Assembly: GCF_002949795.1 (NCBI RefSeq)
Contig: NZ_CP026692.1
Span: forward strand, 4,014,545 to 4,078,544
Reading direction: 5' to 3'
Source of the DNA: Nostoc sp. 'Lobaria pulmonaria (5183) cyanobiont'
Lineage (GTDB): Bacteria; Cyanobacteriota; Cyanobacteriia; Cyanobacteriales; Nostocaceae
Length of the DNA stretch: 64,000 bases
A model generated the notes under the pieces. That model was not told where the DNA came from. It was given only the letters and a program-made list of their open reading frames with translations, and ran no database searches. Below are positions 38,927 through 49,385 of this stretch, piece by piece (the first letter of the stretch is position 1; each line of letters begins with the position of its first letter). Made by a program: the position numbers and the translations under genes.

Positions 38927-39793
38927 TCAAATCGTTCCTTTGAATAAACCTTTGGGACGAATGAGCAGCACCAAAATCATGATCAACAGTGCAACACCTT
39001 GTTTATACTGTGAACCCAGCCAAGGAGTGCTGACTTCCTGGACGATGCCAATGATAAAAGCTGCTGCGATCGCACCATAGGGGTTGCCAATCCCACCAAG
39101 AATTACTGAGGCAAATAATGGTAAGATTAAGAACCATCCCATATTCGGGCGCACGGCTGTAATTAACCCATACATACTTCCGCCCAATGAGGTAAGAGTG
39201 CCAGCTATTAGCCAAGTCCAGAAAATTATTCGGTCAACATTGATACCTGAAACCCTAGCTAAGTCCAGATCGTCGGCAACTGCTCGCATCGCCTTACCAA
39301 TTTTGGTATTTTGCAGCAGGTAATGCAGCGCCAAAATTGCTAGCACCGCCAATCCTAATACCAATAATTGATTTTGCGGTATCTTTAAACCCAAAATATC
39401 TAAAGCCGGAGTAACAGGTAAATTATAATTTTGGTTCTTGCCACCCCAGATAAAAATAATCCCATTGCGAATAAATAAGGCAAGCCCGATAGAAATAATA
39501 ATCAGCGTAGTGGAAGTAGCACGGATAGAGCGCATCTTTGACCACAGTAACTTTTCCGATAACAGCATTGCTGCTACTGTTCCCGCCGCTGCTAGGATCA
39601 TCGACAGCCAAATATTGACTCCAATAGTGTTTATCAGCCAAGTCAGATAGGCTCCTAAAGTGAGAAAGTCACCATGAGCAAAGTTAGATAGCCGTAAAAT
39701 TCCATAAGTAAGAGTCAGTCCGACTGCGGCTAGAGCAATAATGCTCCCCACCGCAATCCCATTAACGATTAGTTGGGCGAATTGTGTATCCAT
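38927..39793 (-). CDS. branched-chain amino acid ABC transporter permease (LivH type)
   Basis: 288 residues with eight or so membrane helices. The LivH-type signature is seen in GIAVGSIIALAAVGLTLTYG, ILRLSNFAHGDFLTLGAY, and AIAAAFIIGIVQEVSTPWLG. The EAA-like contact loop for the ATPase is near GKAMRAVADDLDLARVSG. It would be a membrane component of a neutral or branched-chain amino acid importer. No other transporter genes lie next to it, so its partners are elsewhere. psaX ends 21 bp away on the other strand. Confidence 0.9.
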   Translation of the reverse strand: MDTQFAQLIVNGIAVGSIIALAAVGLTLTYGILRLSNFAHGDFLTLGAYLTWLINTIGVNIWLSMILAAAGTVAAMLLSEKLLWSKMRSIRATSTTLIIISIGLALFIRNGIIFIWGGKNQNYNLPVTPALDILGLKIPQNQLLVLGLAVLAILALHYLLQNTKIGKAMRAVADDLDLARVSGINVDRIIFWTWLIAGTLTSLGGSMYGLITAVRPNMGWFLILPLFASVILGGIGNPYGAIAAAFIIGIVQEVSTPWLGSQYKQGVALLIMILVLLIRPKGLFKGTI

Positions 39794-40000
39794 AAGTCTT
39801 AAGTTGCGTTTAAAAAATTTTAGGTTAGTGGTTTATACAATAATTTTTTTTGAACTAGCTGCTAAACTCGACATCATAAGTTATGGTTTATAACAACATC
39901 AGTTATCGTTTATAAATAAAAAAGAATTGTCCGCTAATATACATAGAATCCTGTTGGGATTTTTATGCAAAGCTAAACTTGTTCAGCGGTCTAGTTGACT

Positions 40001-41854
40001 ATGCAGCAGTACTCAAGCTTACCAGACCAGAACTCACTGATAGATGCAACGCCAAAACTTTTGACAACAATTGAGATTGAGCAACTTCGCGCCCAGCTGC
40101 GGCTGGAGAGCAGCTTAAATCAGTTACAAAGTCGCCTTGATGATTGCTTTCCTTCTGCTTGTAACACTGTCCCACAGACAGAAGCCGCACAAGCGGAATT
40201 TTTCCAAACCGTGGTTAACGAGATTAATATTGCTGTTGACAGCAGTAATCTGGCACTTACAGAATGTGCCGTAGGCATCGCTATGTGTCAACCACAAGAA
40301 ACTGTTGCCACAGTTTGTTATATTTCTCGTTCTCCATCCCCAAATTCACAACCTTTATTTCTAGAAGTGCTGACAGCAGAAAAAAAGCTGCTGTTGAGAT
40401 TGCAAGAGGTCATAAAACTTGAAGATTTGCAACAGCTTGAGAATCAACAACTACCAAGTGCTTGGCGGTTAGCTGATGATTCTGGGAGCGTTATCTGGCT
40501 AATTATCGCCACAGCGCACCTAAGCTCCGATCATGAGTCGCTCATAGAATCACAAGCTCAACTCAGATCGCAATTGATGGCAAGGTCTGCTAGGTACTGT
40601 ACTAAAGCTTTATTACAACTTAGACATATCCTATCTTTGCAACAACAATGTCAACAATTAAGTAACTCTAATCAAGAATTGGAGCGCACCAATCAACTGA
40701 AAAATCAGTTTCTGGCAAACACCAGCCATGAAATTCGCACACTGCTTAGTTGTATTACTATGCCGGTTTCCATGCTTTTAACCCCAGGGTTTGAAGCAAC
40801 TATAGAAAGCCTGCGACACTATTTAAATATCATTCAGTCTAGTGCCAAGCACTTGCTAGCTCTGATTAATGATATTTTGGATCTTTCTAAAATTGAAGCA
40901 AATCAGCTAGAAGTGAACTGGAAAACACTAGATGTGCAATTCGTATGTGACAGTGTTTTCGCACTGGTGAAAGAGAAAGCTGCTGATAAGGGTTTAAAAC
41001 TGCGTCTAGAAATTAACCCCGATATCACAACCCTAGTAGCTGATGAATTGCGACTCAGGCAAATGCTGTTGAATTTACTCTGGAATGCCCTAAAGTTCAC
41101 CAGCGAAGGAAGTGTTGGCTTAGAGGTTGTTCTTGAAGGTGTATTTGTGCATTTTACAGTTTGGGATACTGGCACTGGCATTTCTCAAGAAGATAAAGAT
41201 CAACTGTTTCAACGCTATTTTCAAGTTGCCAAGACTAATGGTGTTGAAGGTACTGGTTTGGGTTTAGCACTGACTCAAAAACTCGCCCAAATTCACGGTG
41301 GTTCTGTGAAAGTGGAATCTGAAGTAGATCGCGGCTCCCGTTTTATCCTCATACTTCCCCTTAACCAAGAGGCAGGAGTGGGAGGAGCAGAGGAAGCAGG
41401 GGAAGCAAGATTTTCCTCATCTCCTCTGCCTTTGACTCCTAGTTCTTCTGGAGAAATTTTGCTGGTAGAAAATGATTTACCCAATGCTAATTTGATACAA
41501 ATTTATCTAAATAGATTGGGATATCAGGTGACTTTGGTTGAGAATGCTGCCCAGATGTGGAAAGCTCTAAGACAGTTAGACCCAGCTGTGATTTTAATGG
41601 ATGTTTGTCTGGCAGATGGAAATGGTCTGCACTTGGTGCAACAAATACGAGAACATGAACAATATCAAACGATTCCGGTAATCGTTCAAACAGCAATGGC
41701 AATGAGAGGCGATCGCGAAACCTGTCTAGCAGCTGGAGCAAATGATTATATTTCTAAACCGATTGATTTACCGCTTTTAGCCAGTCTCGTGGCCAAGTAC
41801 AGTCAAGCACCAACCTTGGTTGATGGGGAGTGGGGAGTGGGGAGTGAAGAGTGA
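40001..41854 (+). CDS. hybrid sensor histidine kinase
   Basis: About 617 residues from the ATG at 40001; a TTG two codons upstream is also in frame. An unassigned N-terminal half (1-200, GAF-like in length) leads to the kinase core with H243 in NTSHEIRTLLSCI, a full N box and the boxes WDTGTGI and VEGTGLGLALTQKL. The receiver domain (residues about 483-610) has the phosphoacceptor Asp in VILMDVCLADG and a lysine in YISKPID. It is a phosphorelay hybrid kinase. The last residues (GEWGVGSEE) are encoded by a heptamer repeat. The start of the next gene is 112 bp downstream. Confidence 0.92.
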   Translation: MQQYSSLPDQNSLIDATPKLLTTIEIEQLRAQLRLESSLNQLQSRLDDCFPSACNTVPQTEAAQAEFFQTVVNEINIAVDSSNLALTECAVGIAMCQPQETVATVCYISRSPSPNSQPLFLEVLTAEKKLLLRLQEVIKLEDLQQLENQQLPSAWRLADDSGSVIWLIIATAHLSSDHESLIESQAQLRSQLMARSARYCTKALLQLRHILSLQQQCQQLSNSNQELERTNQLKNQFLANTSHEIRTLLSCITMPVSMLLTPGFEATIESLRHYLNIIQSSAKHLLALINDILDLSKIEANQLEVNWKTLDVQFVCDSVFALVKEKAADKGLKLRLEINPDITTLVADELRLRQMLLNLLWNALKFTSEGSVGLEVVLEGVFVHFTVWDTGTGISQEDKDQLFQRYFQVAKTNGVEGTGLGLALTQKLAQIHGGSVKVESEVDRGSRFILILPLNQEAGVGGAEEAGEARFSSSPLPLTPSSSGEILLVENDLPNANLIQIYLNRLGYQVTLVENAAQMWKALRQLDPAVILMDVCLADGNGLHLVQQIREHEQYQTIPVIVQTAMAMRGDRETCLAAGANDYISKPIDLPLLASLVAKYSQAPTLVDGEWGVGSEE

Positions 41855-41918
41855 GGGAGACAAGAAGAAACCATGCCCAATGCCCCATGCCCAATGCCCA
41901 ATGCCCCATAACTAATGA
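41823..41918. repeat. GGGGAGT and GCCCAAT heptamer tandem repeats
   Basis: GGGGAGT units are followed by CATGCCC/CAATGCC units. The first units lie inside the 3' end of the hybrid-kinase reading frame and encode its last nine residues. Confidence 0.9.
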
Positions 41919-41966
41919 CTACAATATAAATTATTGGGTGCTGTAGGGTTTTGGCAGGATTGGGAA

Positions 41967-42797
41967 ATGATGCTGACAGAAAAATTTGAGCAATTAAGAG
42001 CCTTATTTCAAGAGATGGAGCAGGCGTTGATTGCCTACTCTGGGGGCGTTGATAGCACTTTGGTAGCAAAAATTGCTTATGATGTGTTGGGCGATCGCGC
42101 TTTGGCTGTCACGGCTGTTTCTCCTTCGCTATTACCAGAAGAATTGGAAGACGCGAAAATTCAAGCTGCAACTATTGGGATTCCTCATAAAATCGTCCAG
42201 ACTCACGAAATGGAAAATCCCAATTACACCTCTAACCCTGTTAATCGCTGTTATTTTTGCAAAAGTGAGTTGCACGACACTCTCAAACCTTTAGCTTTAC
42301 AGTTGGGTTATCCCTATGTAGTGGATGGGGTGAATGCTGATGATTTGCATGATTATCGCCCAGGAATTCAGGCAGCTAAGGAAAGAGGTGCGCGATCGCT
42401 TTTAGCAGAAGTGGGTGTCACCAAAGTTGAAGTTCGCCAACTTTCGCAACAACTCGGTTTACCTTGGTGGGATAAACCTGCTCAACCTTGTCTCAGCTCC
42501 CGGTTTCCTTACGGTGAAGAGATTACTGTCGCTAAGTTGCAACGAGTCGGTAGAGGAGAAATTTATCTGCGAAAGCTAGGTTGGCAGAATTTGCGCGTGC
42601 GATCTCAAGGGGATACAGCACGTATTGAATTACCACCAGAACAAATCAAAGAGTTTGTGTTGACTAACGATTTACAAACGTTAGTTTCGGCATTTCAAGA
42701 TTTTGGATTTATCTACGTAACCTTAGATTTAGAAGGTTATCGTAGCGGTAAGTTGAATCAGGTTTTAAATAGGGAAGCTTTGGGCGTTAAAGTATAG
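41967..42797 (+). CDS. larE: LarE-type ATP-dependent sacrificial sulfur transferase
   Basis: 276 residues from the ATG at 41967 (MMLTEKFEQL); the frame is open to a TTG at 41934, which I reject. An N-type ATP pyrophosphatase P loop is AYSGGVDSTLVAK. A CxxC pair lies in NRCYFCKSEL, and a further cysteine in KPAQPCLSSRFPYG, the region used as sulfur donor in LarE. The family adds sulfur to the nickel-pincer nucleotide cofactor of lactate racemase. No larA, larB or larC is in this window, so the role here is an inference. Confidence 0.85.
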   Translation: MMLTEKFEQLRALFQEMEQALIAYSGGVDSTLVAKIAYDVLGDRALAVTAVSPSLLPEELEDAKIQAATIGIPHKIVQTHEMENPNYTSNPVNRCYFCKSELHDTLKPLALQLGYPYVVDGVNADDLHDYRPGIQAAKERGARSLLAEVGVTKVEVRQLSQQLGLPWWDKPAQPCLSSRFPYGEEITVAKLQRVGRGEIYLRKLGWQNLRVRSQGDTARIELPPEQIKEFVLTNDLQTLVSAFQDFGFIYVTLDLEGYRSGKLNQVLNREALGVKV

Positions 42798-42822
42798 GAT
42801 TTTAGTTCTATAAATGTAGAGT

Positions 42823-43179
42823 TTATTTATCTTCTAGAGAAACTAGGAAGCAACCGTTAATCCTCCAGATATTATTGGGCTGTTTTTCCATAAAATATAA
42901 AGCCCTCAAGGGAACTCCATCAGGAGCAAGTAGCAGGACTGGTTGAGTTATATTTCCCTGGATGGTTGTTATCTTCTCAAAAAAGACAGAACGAGGACGA
43001 TATACTGCTGGATAGCTTGTCTTTACCATCTGCATAAAATTTTCTGGGGTTCCGAATTGCGCCTGAATCGCCGGACTAGCATAGGCAAAAGCGCTTTGGG
43101 CGTCATCTTTTTTAAAAGCTGCCAATTGGTATTCAATTACAGAACGTATGTTGATGGCATCGATATCAGGAACTTCCAT
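42823..43179 (-). CDS. DUF4864-type protein
   Basis: 118 residues from the ATG at 43179 (MEVPDIDAINIRSVIEYQLA); a longer frame to 43257 is built from a dispersed repeat and is rejected. The body reads FKKDDAQSAFAYASPAIQAQ and continues to NIWRINGCFLV, matching the DUF4864 family of small NTF2-like proteins of unknown function. There is no clear signal peptide with this start. It converges on larE, 25 bp away. Confidence 0.75.
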   Translation of the reverse strand: MEVPDIDAINIRSVIEYQLAAFKKDDAQSAFAYASPAIQAQFGTPENFMQMVKTSYPAVYRPRSVFFEKITTIQGNITQPVLLLAPDGVPLRALYFMEKQPNNIWRINGCFLVSLEDK

Positions 43180-43187
43180 AAATTTAA

Positions 43188-43245
43188 AAATTGCGTAGGC
43201 GCAGCCCGCCCTTAGACATCGCTCCAAGTGTCGGCAAAGCGATCG
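43188..43245. repeat. GC-rich dispersed repeat
   Basis: TTGCGTAGGCGCAGCCCGCC followed by a HIP1 octamer (near 43239). It is related to the repeats at 19671, 23402 and 58381. It occupies the gap between two minus-strand genes. Confidence 0.7.
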
Positions 43246-43246
43246 C

Positions 43247-44302
43247 TCAATTCTCACGCTGAGTGAGCTTGTATTCTATCTGCTGTAATGCTGTTCGCCA
43301 CACATCATATCCCTCTTGAGACAAGTGCAACCCATCTGTGGTTAACTCTGGACGCAAATTGCCTTCCATATCCGTAAACCAGCTATAAATATTGAGATAA
43401 TTAGCACCTTCTTGTTTGGCAATCACGGTTAGTTGGATGTTGATGTGACGAATGCGGCTATTGGAAATTTTTGGTAAACGAGTAGGCAAAATTGATTGGA
43501 CAATGATTTGAGCTTGGGGGTGAGCCTGCCGTAAACGACGGACAATTCGGCGATAATTACGCAAAATTGTTTCATCAGTAGCGCCTTTTCGTAAGTCGTT
43601 AATCCCAGCCATGATGTAAATTACATCTGGCCGCGTTGCCGAAAATGCTCCTAATCTTTTTAAAACGCCACTAGAAGTATCTCCAGATATGCCTTGATTC
43701 AGCCACAACTTACCAGCAGGCAGTTTTTCCCTGGGAAACCACATACTCAAAGAATCACCAACTAAAATACTTAGATGATTGGCTCCTTGACCTTGAGCGA
43801 TCGCTCTAGCTTCTAAAGCTAATAAACTTTTCCAGTCGTCATAAGTTAGTTGACGTTTCTTGATCGACTCCCACAATGATTGCAAATTATCACTATCTAC
43901 GCGTGTATAAATCTGACCTGTTTTCAGAGCTGCCAATCTTTGGTAGTAAAGTTGATTTCCAGATGTCAATAAGAGGCTAGTTGCTTGGGCGCTGGGGTTG
44001 AGTGATGACTCTGTTGATACTGGTAATGCCTGACTGCTGAATTCTGGTACGCTAGGGACGTTTTTCTCACCAACTATTGGCTGCGAACTTTTTAGGAGTT
44101 GGAACGCTTGACCGCTGAGTTCTGGTAAGGAGAGATCAACGCTATTGATAATTTTTGTACTGGCTATTGTCTGCGAACCCTGTTTTAAATCCCACAGGAA
44201 TCTAGAACTTTCTGGCAGGACAATTGACAGATGTGGAAGAGCCGATGCTGGTATTGCTAATCCTGTTAACAAGCCTGCTGCCAACAGATAAGGGTCCCTC
44301 AT
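43247..44302 (-). CDS. exported SGNH/GDSL hydrolase
   Basis: 351 residues. A hydrophobic N-terminus (YLLAAGLLTGLAIPASALP) suggests export. A Ser/Pro-rich spacer is followed by the SGNH domain from about residue 175: block I LVGDSLSMW (nucleophile serine), block II NQGISGDTS, block III YIMAGINDLRKG and block V TTDGLHLSQEGY with the catalytic Asp/His. These are all four consensus blocks, so it should be an active esterase or lipase-like enzyme, possibly acting on cell-wall or lipid acyl groups. Substrate unknown. Confidence 0.9.
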   Translation of the reverse strand: MRDPYLLAAGLLTGLAIPASALPHLSIVLPESSRFLWDLKQGSQTIASTKIINSVDLSLPELSGQAFQLLKSSQPIVGEKNVPSVPEFSSQALPVSTESSLNPSAQATSLLLTSGNQLYYQRLAALKTGQIYTRVDSDNLQSLWESIKKRQLTYDDWKSLLALEARAIAQGQGANHLSILVGDSLSMWFPREKLPAGKLWLNQGISGDTSSGVLKRLGAFSATRPDVIYIMAGINDLRKGATDETILRNYRRIVRRLRQAHPQAQIIVQSILPTRLPKISNSRIRHINIQLTVIAKQEGANYLNIYSWFTDMEGNLRPELTTDGLHLSQEGYDVWRTALQQIEYKLTQREN

Positions 44303-45200
44303 CGCTTTGTCTCTCCTCTACTCACTGCTTTTCCATATCACGACATTGTTTGCCTGTATTCAGGAAAATTTTACTTCGGTTAAGTTATTATTCTCATTTA
44401 CGCTGTATAGTTCTGTAAAGCGTGTTCATGAGATTATATTTTACAATTTACGATCTCTTTAAAGTACGGTTTTCCCGGTGGTATACAAGTCTTATTTGTG
44501 CGAAGTACTTCTACTGAAAGCACTGTTTTCATCAGCCGACCACTTTTTATAACTCAGTTGTCACAAATATTGGAAGTATTTGTAAACTTGACGATTAGTA
44601 AGTGATTTTTGAGGATCTCAGGACAGAGGTTTTTGCTTTTGATATTGCTAGTATGTGAAATAACCATCAGATTTTAGGTTTCTAGATTTCAGTCAATTGT
44701 CGCGATCGCATGAGAGTTTGCTAGACCGAGAACGCTACGGGAATACTTCGACAGTTTTCACTTTTTCATGTGAAATTAAGCAGTGCAAATGCACTAGTTA
44801 TTAGAGATGTGATTAGTTGAGATTAAATTTTTGATAACTAGCACAAGTGAAAGCATGGTCACTAAAATAAGTCTCTGACCATTTTGGGGTAATTTGCGAC
44901 AACAGTTTACTTTACTACTATATACAAATTAGCTCGTACCTTTAATGTGACGATTGAGGACTTAGTGAAAATTCTGGAGAAATAGGCAAAAGTTTAACTG
45001 TTGAGAATATTGATATCATACGATGATGTGTCCTTGATGAGCAAGTATCAGGTTTGCCATACTGAGAATTTGAGAATTCCCTATACGTAATTTGAAATTT
45101 ATGTTTACTCATTGAAGTATGAGTTGAAACACATTTAAATTAAGTTTTAACTCTAGAGAATAACCTCATTGAAAGTGCTAAGATTTAGGCTGAATCATTA
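44303..45200. other. long intergenic region, no gene recognised
   Basis: About 900 AT-rich bases. I found no coding frame with protein-like composition, no tRNA and no repeat array. It should hold the promoter of the SGNH hydrolase gene near 44303. Confidence 0.5.
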
Positions 45201-45413
45201 GTGTTTTCCTTTTCTTCTGTGGCTAGAGCTAGTACAGCGATTGGTGTCAGTCCCATTATTAAAGAGATTGTGCAAAAACAGGCACATTCCACACGTTTGA
45301 CCCTGAAAGAAGTTATTCTGATGGGGATGTTAGCTATTGATAAACTAGATGATCGAGGTCGTCAAGAGCTAGCCGATCAAGTTCATCAAATGCAGGTAAA
45401 TGGAGAGATTTAA
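45201..45413 (+). CDS. small hypothetical protein
   Basis: 70 residues with a GTG start (MFSFSSVARASTAIGVSPII). It is helical in appearance, with a repeated-looking core LTLKEVILMGMLAIDKLDDRGRQELADQVHQMQ. No membrane segment and no domain I recognise. It could be a small regulator or an antitoxin-like protein, but that is a guess; no partner gene is beside it. There is no clear ribosome-binding box. Confidence 0.45.
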   Translation: MFSFSSVARASTAIGVSPIIKEIVQKQAHSTRLTLKEVILMGMLAIDKLDDRGRQELADQVHQMQVNGEI

Positions 45414-45480
45414 TTGAGTAGTTATGAGTTAAGAGTTATGAGTTATAAATTTTAACTTCTCACTCCTGACTCTTTACTTA
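45414..45480. repeat. AGTTATG heptamer repeats
   Basis: Units of AGTTATGAGTTAAGAGTTATGAGTTAT run from about 45418, followed by AACTTCTCACTCCTGACTC. The same family lies at 640-685. Confidence 0.75.
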
Positions 45481-45486
45481 ATTTGG

Positions 45487-46011
45487 TTATTGGCTAAATC
45501 GATAACGACTTCCCATTACATAATTTTCATTAATTTCAAAAGATATCCATTGGCGTTGCAGCGTCTCAGCAACAAAGCCCGTTGTATTAGAACCTGTAAA
45601 TGGAGCTAATACTATATCACCTTCATCAGTTAGGAATTTGATGAAGAACTCGGCGAACCCTTGAGGAAAAAGTGCTGGATGGGGTCTAATTTATGCTGTT
45701 TTGCAGCGTCGTAAATAAGCACTATTCGATTCAGTATTAGCAATTTCTAACAAATTCGGCGGAATTGCACCTTGGTTATCTTTTTGAAATTTATCAGAAA
45801 TATCATGTCCACTAGGACGTATTTTTGCTTTATAGCCATTTTTGAGTAATTTTTTCATACTTTGGCTATAGGGCTTTAAAACTTTTCTGTTATCTGCTTT
45901 AGGATTGGGTGTTTTAGATAACCACCAAACTGTATTTACTGAGTCCTTCACACGAATTCGCTTGATTGTCACCCACTCAGCAGGGGTTGGCAGCCGAGCC
46001 GGATTATAAGT
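45487..46011 (-). pseudogene. DNA methyltransferase (N4/N6 type) C-terminal remnant
   Basis: In one frame the sequence reads TYNPARLPTPAEWVTIKRIR, VWWLSKTPNPKADNRKVLKP, SGHDISDKFQKDNQGAIPPN, NTESNSAYLRRCKTA, then a TAA at 45691, then IRPHPALFPQGFAEFFIKFL and DIVLAPFTGSNTTGFVAETL. These are the target-recognition and SAM-binding parts of a site-specific DNA methyltransferase; intact relatives have D-P-F-x-G-S-N-T, here A-P-F-T-G. The catalytic PPY-type start of the protein is missing, and one in-frame stop (AAA to TAA is enough) splits the rest. It is not functional. Confidence 0.82.
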
Positions 46012-46146
46012 TTAATTTTAGGAAATTGCTCTAGACAGTGAGGTTAGGATAATCACGCTTAATTTTTCTCTGACAAACTTAACCCAAGCGTTTCTACGAA
46101 ACAAGCAGATTTTCAGTAGTCAGAACCAAAACCTAAATAATATTTA

Positions 46147-46825
46147 TTAAGTTAAGGCATTATTAATTTCCCTAAACAACGCTTCTCTCACATCATTTTT
46201 TAAGCAAGATTTGCACCATTGATTCACAAGAGTTTCCCAGACACTTGTTGAACTTTTAATCACTCGATCACCAACCATTGATGTCCACCTGTGATGATCA
46301 GGTTCTAACATCGAGTCATCAAGGTATGTCAGAAGTGTACCTGCTCCAATTCCAAATCTAGCTGGAAGCTCTGGCCATGCAAGTTGTTTTAGTTCTTTGA
46401 ATACAACACGTTCAGGAGCTTCAGTTCCAGGAAGAGTTATACAACTACTACCGTTAGATACAACATCTCCATCCAGTACAGCAATCGATTTGTAGGGCAG
46501 TTTATTATTTTTTGCAACGATTCCCCATGATTTGGACAACATTGGATGGTCCCACTGGAACTATTGCTAAACGTGTAAGCAGTTCTGCTGAATCAGGATC
46601 ACTTGCAAGAATTTCGCGTAAAAATATTTCCGAATCTCTGTCTTCTACAAAAATGTATAGTTCAGGATGTACATTTTCGTCCAAACGGCTCAAAGCAAAT
46701 TCTGGAGTCACTCCATAAACAATATTTGTCCCAGACGAACCAGGCAATAGCATTATCCTAGCCTCCTGTGGCAATTCTTCTAATACATAGGGGCTATAGG
46801 ACTCCGATTTGATTTCTGAAAACAT
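46147..46825 (-). pseudogene. OLD-like AAA ATPase/TOPRIM nuclease, C-terminal part with a frameshift
   Basis: Two overlapping frames, 46505-46825 and 46147-46542, make one protein. The first reads YSPYVLEELPQEARIMLLPG and LYIFVEDRDSEIFLREIL, the second YKSIAVLDGDVVSNGSSCIT and APERVVFKELKQLAWPEL. SPYVLEELP follows the H-loop of ABC-type AAA domains, and VED plus LDGD are TOPRIM acidic motifs. A one-base change in the C4 run at 46523-46526 restores one frame (VQIMG-IVAKNNKLP). The ATP-binding N-terminus is missing. OLD-type proteins are nucleases in phage defence; this copy is broken. Confidence 0.75.
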
Positions 46826-47040
46826 ACTGAGACTGAAAAGCCCGTTTTATCAGGGTTGTATCTGAAATCTTGTTCAGAAATCAGATATGAGTCCTATATG
46901 TGTTGAAAGAATAATTTGAATGCGCTTGTAACGACTAAGCCAGAGTAAGAATCGTATCAGGCGACGCTGCGCTCTTGGGTGTAAGGATGCTTCTACTTCA
47001 TCAATTGGTAGTCACGCTACAGATAATCCTTATTAATTAA
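46826..47040. other. intergenic region
   Basis: Short AT-rich gap between a defence-gene remnant and the psaB terminator. It has an imperfect repeat ATCTGAAATCTTG/CAGAAATCAGAT near 46860-46890. No gene is seen. Confidence 0.45.
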
Positions 47041-47072
47041 AAAAATCCCCCACCTTTCGGCAGGGGATTTTT
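47041..47072 (-). terminator. terminator of the psaA-psaB operon
   Basis: AAAATCCCC pairs with GGGGATTTTT around a small GC-rich loop; on the minus strand it ends in a T run, 30 bases past the psaB stop. Confidence 0.8.
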
Positions 47073-47101
47073 ATTACTTACCTACAAAACTAGCAGCCGA
47101 A

Positions 47102-49333
47102 TTAACCGAACTTACCAGCAGTAGAAGCAATCAAGAATGCTGCGTAAGTTACGACGTAGCCAACAGTGAAGTGAGCTAGACCAACTACACGAGCTTGAAC
47201 GATGGACAGAGCCACGGGCTTGTCTTTCCAGCGAACTAGGTTAGCCAAAGGAGTGCGTTCGTGTGCCCAAACAAGGGTTTCAATCAACTCTTGCCAGTAA
47301 CCTCTCCAGGAGATTAAGAACATAAAGCCAGTTGCCCAAACTAGGTGTCCAAACAGGAACATCCAAGCCCAGACAGACAGGTTATTCACACCGTAGGGGT
47401 TGTAACCGTTAATCAACTGAGCGGAGTTAGCCCAAAGGTAATCGCGGAACCAGCCCATGAGGTATGTAGAGTTCTCATTGAACTGAGCCACGTTGCCTTG
47501 CCAAATACCTAGATGCTTCCAATGCCAGTAGAAGGTAACCCAACCAAGGGTGTTGAGCATCCAGAATGTAGCGAGGTAGAAGGAATCCCAAGCTGAGATA
47601 TCGCAAGTACCGCCACGACCTGGGCCGTCGCAAGGGAAGGCATAGCCGAAGTCCTTTTTATCGGGCATCAGCTTAGAACCACGGGCATCCAAAGCACCCT
47701 TGACCAAGATCAAGGTGGTGGTGTGCAGACCTAAAGCGATCGCATGGTGTACCAAGAAGTCGCCAGGGCCAATTGTCAAGAACAGGGAGTTAGTACCAGC
47801 ATTGATGGCATCTAACCAGCCTGGCAACCAAACGTTAGCGTAGTTGGGCCATGCTGTGTAAGCAATACTATCTGGATTAGATAGCAAGGCATCTAAACCG
47901 TACAGTACTTTACCGTTAGCAGCTTGGACGAACTGAGCAAACACTGGCTCAATTAAGATTTGTTTTTCAGGAGTTCCAAAAGCAACTACTACGTCGTTGT
48001 GTACGTATAGACCAAGAGTGTGGAAGCCCAAGAAAAGGGATACCCAGCTAAGGTGGGAAATAATCGCTTCTTTGTGCTTCAACACGCGCTCAAGGACGTT
48101 GCCCTTATTTTGCTCTGGGTCGTAATCACGTACCCAGAATATTGCTCCGTGAGCAAAAGCACCAAGTATCAGGAAACCTGCAATGTATTGATGGTGCGTG
48201 TACAGCGCTGCCTGAGTCGTGTAGTCCTTCGCAATAAATGCGTAGGAAGGCATGGCGTACATGTGCTGCGCTACCAGAGAGGTGACAGTTCCCAGAGCAG
48301 CTAGGTGAATACCCAACTGGAAGTGCAGCGAATTGTTATAGGTGTCGTACAAGCCTTGGTGAGGCAGATTGAACTGACCTTCACTATTAGTACCAGGTAC
48401 TAAACCGGATTTGGAGTTCAGCATTTCTTTGATGCTGTGACCAATTCCGAAGTTTGTCCGGTACATGTGACCAGCGACAATAAATAGAACTGCGATCGCT
48501 AGGTGGTGATGAGCTATGTCAGTCAACCACAAAGCTTCTGTCTGGGGATGGAAACCACCCAAGAAACTCAGAATTGCAGTTCCTGCACCTTGCGATGTCC
48601 CGAAGATATGTCCAGGTGTGTCAGGGTTTTGAGAGTAAACACCCCAGTTACCTGTAAAGAATGGTGTCAAACCTGCTGGGTGGGGTGGGGTATTCAAGAA
48701 GTTATCCCAACCTACGTGCTGACCGCGAGCTTCGGGAACAGCAACGTGAATTAAGTGACCAGCCCAAGCCAAAGAACTAACACCAAACAAACCTGCTAAG
48801 TGGTGGTTTAGGCGATGTTCAGCGCTCTTAAACCATGCCAAGCTAGGACGGAACTTGGGTTGCAAGTGTAGCCAACCAGCGAACAAGAATACAGCTGCCA
48901 ATAACAGCAAGAAGACTGAACCGTTGTACAGTTCGCCGTTTGTCCGCATTCCGATGGTATACCACCAATGGTAGAGACCAGAGTAGGTAATATTTACCGG
49001 ATTGCTAGCGCCAGCTTGGGTAAAAGCTTCGATCGCTGGTTTACCAAAGTGGGGATCCCAAATCGCGTGGGCAATGGGACGGATGTGAAGGGGATCTTTA
49101 ATCCACTGTTCAAAGTTACCTTGCCAGGCTACGTGGAACAGGAGGCTGGATGCCCACAGGAAGATGATTGCCAAGTGACCGAAGTGAGTTGCGAAAATCT
49201 TTTGGTAAAGATTTTCTTCCGTCATGCCATCATGGGTTTCAAAGTCGTTGCCTGTAGCGATCGCATACCATATCCGACGAGTCGTCGGGTCCTGTGCGAG
49301 ATCCTGGCTAAATTTGGGAAATTTTGTCGCCAT
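47102..49333 (-). CDS. psaB: photosystem I P700 chlorophyll a apoprotein A2
   Basis: 743 residues, the full PsaB length, starting [12 protein letters not shown]. Eleven membrane helices are expected. The FX iron-sulfur cluster loop is [15 protein letters not shown] with two cysteines. With PsaA it forms the reaction-centre heterodimer binding P700, A0, A1 and FX. It follows psaA by 119 bp in the same operon. Confidence 0.98.
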   Translation of the reverse strand: MATKFPKFSQDLAQDPTTRRIWYAIATGNDFETHDGMTEENLYQKIFATHFGHLAIIFLWASSLLFHVAWQGNFEQWIKDPLHIRPIAHAIWDPHFGKPAIEAFTQAGASNPVNITYSGLYHWWYTIGMRTNGELYNGSVFLLLLAAVFLFAGWLHLQPKFRPSLAWFKSAEHRLNHHLAGLFGVSSLAWAGHLIHVAVPEARGQHVGWDNFLNTPPHPAGLTPFFTGNWGVYSQNPDTPGHIFGTSQGAGTAILSFLGGFHPQTEALWLTDIAHHHLAIAVLFIVAGHMYRTNFGIGHSIKEMLNSKSGLVPGTNSEGQFNLPHQGLYDTYNNSLHFQLGIHLAALGTVTSLVAQHMYAMPSYAFIAKDYTTQAALYTHHQYIAGFLILGAFAHGAIFWVRDYDPEQNKGNVLERVLKHKEAIISHLSWVSLFLGFHTLGLYVHNDVVVAFGTPEKQILIEPVFAQFVQAANGKVLYGLDALLSNPDSIAYTAWPNYANVWLPGWLDAINAGTNSLFLTIGPGDFLVHHAIALGLHTTTLILVKGALDARGSKLMPDKKDFGYAFPCDGPGRGGTCDISAWDSFYLATFWMLNTLGWVTFYWHWKHLGIWQGNVAQFNENSTYLMGWFRDYLWANSAQLINGYNPYGVNNLSVWAWMFLFGHLVWATGFMFLISWRGYWQELIETLVWAHERTPLANLVRWKDKPVALSIVQARVVGLAHFTVGYVVTYAAFLIASTAGKFG

Positions 49334-49385
49334 AGGTTTAATAAATCCTCTGACCTTTAGCCATCAAGTATCAGTTCAATTTCGG

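Noticed and set aside
43180..43257. Longer start of the DUF4864 gene
   Set aside because: The extra residues come from a dispersed GC-rich repeat and overlap the next gene.
46147..46825. Two separate genes in place of one TOPRIM relic
   Set aside because: The two frames join at a C4 run into one known domain order; a sequencing error at this run cannot be excluded, but the missing ATPase half still makes it a remnant.
48968..49360. 130-residue plus-strand frame opposite psaB
   Set aside because: Antisense shadow of psaB with no domain or start signal.
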